The position numbers and the translations under genes were made by a program. A DNA stretch of 64,000 bases from Ancylostoma caninum (Eukaryota; Nematoda; Chromadorea; Rhabditida; Ancylostomatidae): the NCBI GenBank assembly GCA_037903475.1, contig JBAJFG010000039.1, forward strand, positions 1,116,001 to 1,180,000. Direction: 5' to 3'. The notes beneath the pieces were generated by a model. It was not told the origin of the DNA, made no database searches, and was given only the letters and a program-made list of their open reading frames with translations. Every line of letters begins with the position of its first letter. Position 1 is the first letter of the stretch. Below, in pieces: positions 58,836 to 64,000 of the stretch.

Positions 58836-61800
58836 TAATTATTGTTAATGTCAGTGGAACACAAACGGCTGGAACTCAATCACTGTCACAACTAGTGGTT
58901 CATAATGATTAGCACAAAAATCACCAACCCCAAATCTGAAAAGGGAACGGCACGAGCATGAGTGGATAATAACCATGAATGAACACTGAATAGAATTACA
59001 CAAAGAGTTTATCCACTGTCCGAGAAGAAAAAGGAGACAGTTAGGACACCATCACAAAAGTGAGAGATAGGATAGAAGGAAGAGAGAACTGAGGATTTGT
59101 GAAATTGTGTAACTTGCTTCTGCCACACCAGATTGTTACGGTGGAACTTTATTTATATTTTATTGAAATTTGAATTAAGTTTACAAAACTTTGTTTGTAT
59201 TTTATTTTAACTTTATTTATATTTTCTTTTTTAAGGATTTCTGGTCCGCTAGGCGTAGAGGTCTCACGACAAATCTGTATATACTAGTTGAATGGGGAGA
59301 TAATATATTACCATTTCCATCGTGCAGGAAAAAAAAGGTCGGCAATGACCACTAATTACGGTGAAAAGAGCAAAAACTAGTGCCGATTATGATGAATATC
59401 GATCGCAGTTATGATCTACTGATCGTGACTGCTTCCGAACCATGTCGAATACGGTGCTTTTGTACCGTTCCAGGGAAAGATCCATTCGCGGCAACTGATC
59501 TCGCTACCATGCTCAGCTCACAAATTTCCAGACCAAAGCTATCCATAAGCATGTTTTGTTCCAAAAAAAACATCATTCGTACAGAAACCTTTCAACAGAT
59601 AGCTCAAAGGCCCAACATCAACCATGTTAACCAATCCTACTGTTTTCCTAGCCAGCGAAGGTTACTACAAAAACTATTCATTATCGATGTGTTGGCTGCA
59701 GATTGAGGGACAAATTAGCTTTTGAGTGCGCCAATATGGTCTTGCTCTCATGATACCATTTTATAACAAAATTGTTCTCTGGAAAACGAACATTGGGAAT
59801 TGCTAGCTGTTCACTGGATGCGGTACTTTTTGCAGGCTTAATTCAACATGCAAACTGATCCTAGTTAAGAAAAGGCTATGGAATTTCATAAGGTCTAGGA
59901 AAAACTTGCCTAGATGGGAATGATGTTCTTATTTGTCCAATTATTCATAGCAGCAGATGACATCATAATAGTGTCTCGGTAACAGCTGCTATGTATTATC
60001 AAATTACTACAGCAACAATTACTGCAAGTGATGCAGCGCTCTTGGCTCGACTCTGGCGATAAGAAGATGATCTGCCAGCCACTTAGTTTGTCACAAGGGC
60101 TATCCTCCCATAAAAGAGTTTATTCGTGGGACCACCCGTTCTCCCCATCACTTATTCGACCTTTTGACGAATTAGGATGCCAGACTACGTACATAAGCCA
60201 TTCATATCCAAAAGGAAAGTTACTTATATGGTTAGTGAATCGCCTCAAACGAGTAGTCGCTACCAAGGTCATCAAAAGACTACAACAAGTAATTATTGCC
60301 ACAGCTAATTATTATTGCAGTTACTAGTATATTTGTCAGCCATATCAAGTAGTTTTTTAAACATTAAAAGCGTAACATTATGGGACGTTTCTGTACACGC
60401 ATGAAACTCAAAATTGATTATAGCAGTCCACGCGAGAGCGGAGACGCCAGAATAGGGGCGTGGCCCTGCCCCGCCCCGTGCGAGCTCCGCGGTTGTGATT
60501 GGCTGATTGCGTTCAGTGCAGCAAGCTATTATGTATCGGCTACAAGGGTGTAAGGAACGATCGCGATGCCGTAGCAAAATCTTCCTCCTCGTTACCGTAA
60601 TTATCTCTGCCTATTGTAAATTTTGAAACGGTCCCTAAATGAGGTATAAGGGTCCTTCACATTGTCAAATGAGAAGACGAGGACGTATTTTCATAGATTT
60701 TTCTTTTCCGAGGTGCTTCTCAGCAAGAACAATAGCTCACATTCAATTGCCTAATTAGGGAGACGAACAGCTCCTCTATTGTCAAGCGTAGAAATGAGTG
60801 CTTGAATAAGTATGCACAAAAAAATCTAGGATAGCTCAACTACGAAAATGAATTTGGCTACTCGGTCTGTAGGTTTACTCCAAGCCCAACAAAAAATATT
60901 ATACTTGGATCAGCAGAAGCACTGTGGTATTCTCACGCAACATATTTGAAGTGTGGGGGGCATGAGCTGTGTTTATACTTCGTCGCGAGGCGATGACGCC
61001 ACAGCGACGACCAAAACATGCACGTTGAGACGTGTAGCGGCGCGAACTATGCTGTGTATTGAAACAGCTGGAGGAAGAAGGAAGCAAGGACAAATCCTAA
61101 TCAACAACATCAGCTTAGTGTCGCATCGTCCCTGCTACCTGTCGTGACGCGAAATCGCATCGCATACCTTTGGAACAAAGGTACATATAAGCAACACACA
61201 ATAGGTATCCGTGACGTCATGTCGCGAGGATATCTGCTAATGATCACTGAATGACCGCGTCATGTACACTCTCACACACGGGACCAGCCGTTTGTGAACA
61301 GTTTGCATGTGGGCGACGGTTGCATCGCGATGAGGTATAAATGCAGCCCTATACTCGTGTCACGCATTTGTGGTGGCTTTCAAGGATACTGGATACAGAA
61401 AATTGTAGTGGCTTTCAAGGATAATGGTAAAGAATTTGGAATCCACTTCTCTCAGGTGAAAAAAACATTACCCAGTCAATCTGCAAGGACAGAAATTATG
61501 AGTACATATCTTCACCATCTTTACGAAGATCATACTTTTTGCTCTCAGAATGAATAAATAAATAATTAAAAGGCTTCGTCTCGAAAAGAAATACTCATAC
61601 TGTTCTCCAAAAACTTGATGTATAATATTCATGCAGTGCAAGACAACGCATGTAGACCAAAGTAGTTTGCATAATTTTAAACTTCAACAACATTAGATGA
61701 TCCGTAGACAAGCTGGCATCACTGAATGAAGTCCAGGACCAGTGAATTCACGACCCGGAACTGGATTCAAGACGTATTCCCCCTAACAAATTGCATGGCA

Positions 61801-62321
61801 CGTACCAATGCAAAGAGTGCAGAGTTCGTTTCCGTATTACTTGACAGCGTTGGCTACAAATCAACAAATCTATAAATCAAGCACTTCCTCGGATCCACCT
61901 CGGATAACTCCGATCAGGAAAAGATATCAATAATGCACAACGTAAGCAAGATACAGAAAGAGAGAGGGCTTGCAGGGGGCTACTACTAAAATTAGGTACT
62001 GTTGGTTATTTACGTATTTTAAGTTCAATAAATTCTGTGTATGATAATTTTTGAATTATTATTTCATTGTTGGGTATAATTTTAGCAGTTAGTTGTGTTT
62101 TTCAAAGTGATGCTAAGTCTTTAGCCGAATCAGGCTATTTGCGCAGCTATTCTTGGACGCATAATTCTGCAATTCATCTTTGGCAGACAAGCCTTGACGT
62201 TCTGCTTGGATAACGTTCTATGTATTACATCCCAGCTCTGAAGGACTCGAAGTCTTGAATATTTCATGAGAGAGAATATTCTTAAAGAGAAATTCCGAAG
62301 ATAGAACAAATATTCTCTTAC

Positions 62322-62446
62322 GAAGAAAAATTATCGATAAAAATACTAGAAATATAGCTACAGGAAAAATCATTGGTAAAAATACTAGAAATATAATTAC
62401 AGAAGAAAAATTATCTTAAAAATAGTAGAAATATAAATACATACAG
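62322..62446. repeat. AT-rich tandem repeat, about 45-60-bp unit, 3 copies
   Basis: GAAGAAAAATTATCGATAAA, then ATACTAGAAATATA recurs three times with small changes. No gene around it. Confidence 0.65.
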
Positions 62447-64000
62447 TGACGATATTGATGAAAATGGTGGCACAACAAGCATAATAAATTCACGTCGAAA
62501 AAAAAAACCCAAAATGTAGCAATAATGGATATATCAATGAAAATGAGCACATAGAAACGTTACTGAAGGTAAGTATCAAAGAAGAATACGGCTGTTCTCG
62601 ACATGTTAGGCCTAGCAGGACTAGGAGCCTTGTTAGAACCCATTTCCAGCAAGGAATGAAAACTATCAGAGCATCTCGAAATGTTTGACTATTTTCGGTA
62701 GTTTCATCTTCCCCTCAGTCCATTTCGTGGTGTAAATCCAAGAAATTTACCAATGCAAAACTAATAAAAACTAAACTATAATCACAGTCCCAATGAAAAG
62801 AAATGCGGAAGGTTCCACATATCATCGAGCGCTAGCTGGTGAAGTTGAAGCCCCAGTTATAGTCCCAAGTGGTAAGTTGGAAAGATTTATGGTCCGTAGA
62901 ATGCAACAGCTAATAAAAAAAATGAGAATCTGTCAGTATTTTAAATGAAATAAGACGAATGGCTCACGCCAATGGCTAGTGTTGATCCACTTTACTGATA
63001 ATAATATTCTATGCAGTGACGCGTAATGACACTAGTTGCTTCCTTAGGTAGGATATTCAGGATTGGTAAGCATTTACACTCTGATCTGCATAATCATAGA
63101 TTCTAGATTTTATAGGAACTAATCTAATGGATCTTCAAAATTAATCTCCAATAGTATAAAGTTCCTGGAAAAATGGTTGGGCTAGGTCCGTAATGACAGT
63201 GCTATAAACCAATAAATCGTCAAGGTATTCAATGAGTTCGAATAAGTAGTAGTACACGGCCTTTACGAAGCCTGGAAACAGTTGATGCAAAACATGGATT
63301 TGATCGATGATCCTCATTTTGGGTCCAATTCCTGAACTCAAATAACACCGTAACTTCGCTGCTTTTAGGAAATCAAGCCGGAATGACATGTGGCTCCAAC
63401 TGTTGGAATGCCTGGGATGTGCGTACCGAGATTTGTGCAGTATGGACTGGCATGAGCGTATCCGGGAACAGCTCCAGAAAAAAGAAGCTGTTCTCTCTGA
63501 GATAAATAAACATAAATGGAGATTTCTAGTAACTTACTCATTGTGAGAAGTTAAAGGCACCTAATCTGAGAGCTTGAAGTGATCGATTAGTAGGGGTAAT
63601 ATGAAGAACACAGTCAACGTTCCTAGGATTTTTGCACTAACCGGTCTCGAGGCTTGAATTAGACCGGAAGTGCAGCTTCCTCGGCGCCCCCGGGTCGTAG
63701 ACCCTTTCATCACTAGTTCCCAAGGAAGCTACAAAAAAGTCGGCAATAGAGCGACAATAACGACAACAAATTCCCCAAAAGAAAGGATGCAAAGCAAGTG
63801 ATGTCAGTTAGTAGGTATGAGCGACAGGGATGTGCCTGGAGGGAGGCACTAACCCATAAACAGTGAATAGGGGTGTCCGCCTCTATTCAGGGAGCGCTGC
63901 CTTCCCGGAAAGCATTGCCTCCCTTCCGAAAGTGCACGCCATGTTCACACCAGCATCGCGAAAACCCTGCTTGGCCGATCCAGTCAACAATCAAATCAAA

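Larger units (their letters stand above)
53208..64000. other. Intergenic, repeat-rich region with no secure gene
   Basis: I found repeats, an LTR-like block, a retroposon tail and microsatellites but no chain of phase-matched exons. A few plus-strand frames look somewhat protein-like: 53811-54020 (PPWEKMLKEDWRHSEVDPQ), 54199-54411 and 59380-59706 (108 codons, DLLIVTASEPCRIRCF). All are single frames without recognised domains and could be decayed mobile genes or chance. The last 2 kb (62-64 kb) shows nothing beyond a short tandem repeat. Confidence 0.4.

Overview
The window looks like nuclear DNA from a nematode, most likely a strongylid or hookworm-like species. The basis is small phase-matched exons, TTTCAG-type acceptors, a TWK-style two-pore potassium channel, an NK-2 homeobox gene, TTAGGC telomere-type units and dense small DNA-transposon debris. 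Nothing bacterial or viral stands out (no operon, CRISPR array or phage module). Real genes are split into exons of about 50-220 bp, so almost no single open frame represents a gene. I rebuilt genes by matching coding phase across splice sites.

Layout. 1-2712: intergenic, with a 251-bp element in a TTAA target and a hairpin element. 2713-7074 (minus): a 13-exon seven-transmembrane receptor of class B (secretin/adhesion) type. 8050-17901 (minus): an NK-2 class homeobox gene with complete homeodomain and NK-2-specific domain; one join near its 5' end is unresolved. A candidate three-exon gene (15806-16397, plus) is nested in its large intron. 18192-19926 (plus): a candidate five-exon 107-residue gene starting 290 bp from the homeobox start codon and pointing away from it. 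22061-22937 (minus): part of an unrecognised coiled-coil-like gene. 24013-24227 (plus): a weak candidate.

27257-45914 (minus): a 20-exon K2P potassium channel of about 727 residues with both pore loops, four membrane segments and a long low-complexity cytoplasmic tail. All exon phases agree except for one extra base in exon 4, just after the first pore. Its introns hold many mobile elements, notably a 1.26-kb Tc1/mariner-type element (35106-36365) with about 147-bp terminal inverted repeats. That element contains two tRNA-like units and TTAGGC repeats and sits next to a possible transposase fragment.

45915-64000 is mostly intergenic: dispersed repeats, an LTR-like block, a retroposon tail, microsatellites and one candidate two-exon gene at 51995-53207 (minus).

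A recurring signal is a roughly 90-115-bp fold-back element. Each arm carries the 13-base palindrome TTACCC(A/T)GGGTAA, and at least eight copies lie in the first half of the window, four of them inside a 1.6-kb stretch of the K2P gene. I see no clearly new multi-gene system. The strongest leads are this repeat family, the K2P frame break, the composite transposon and the small genes beside or inside the homeobox locus.
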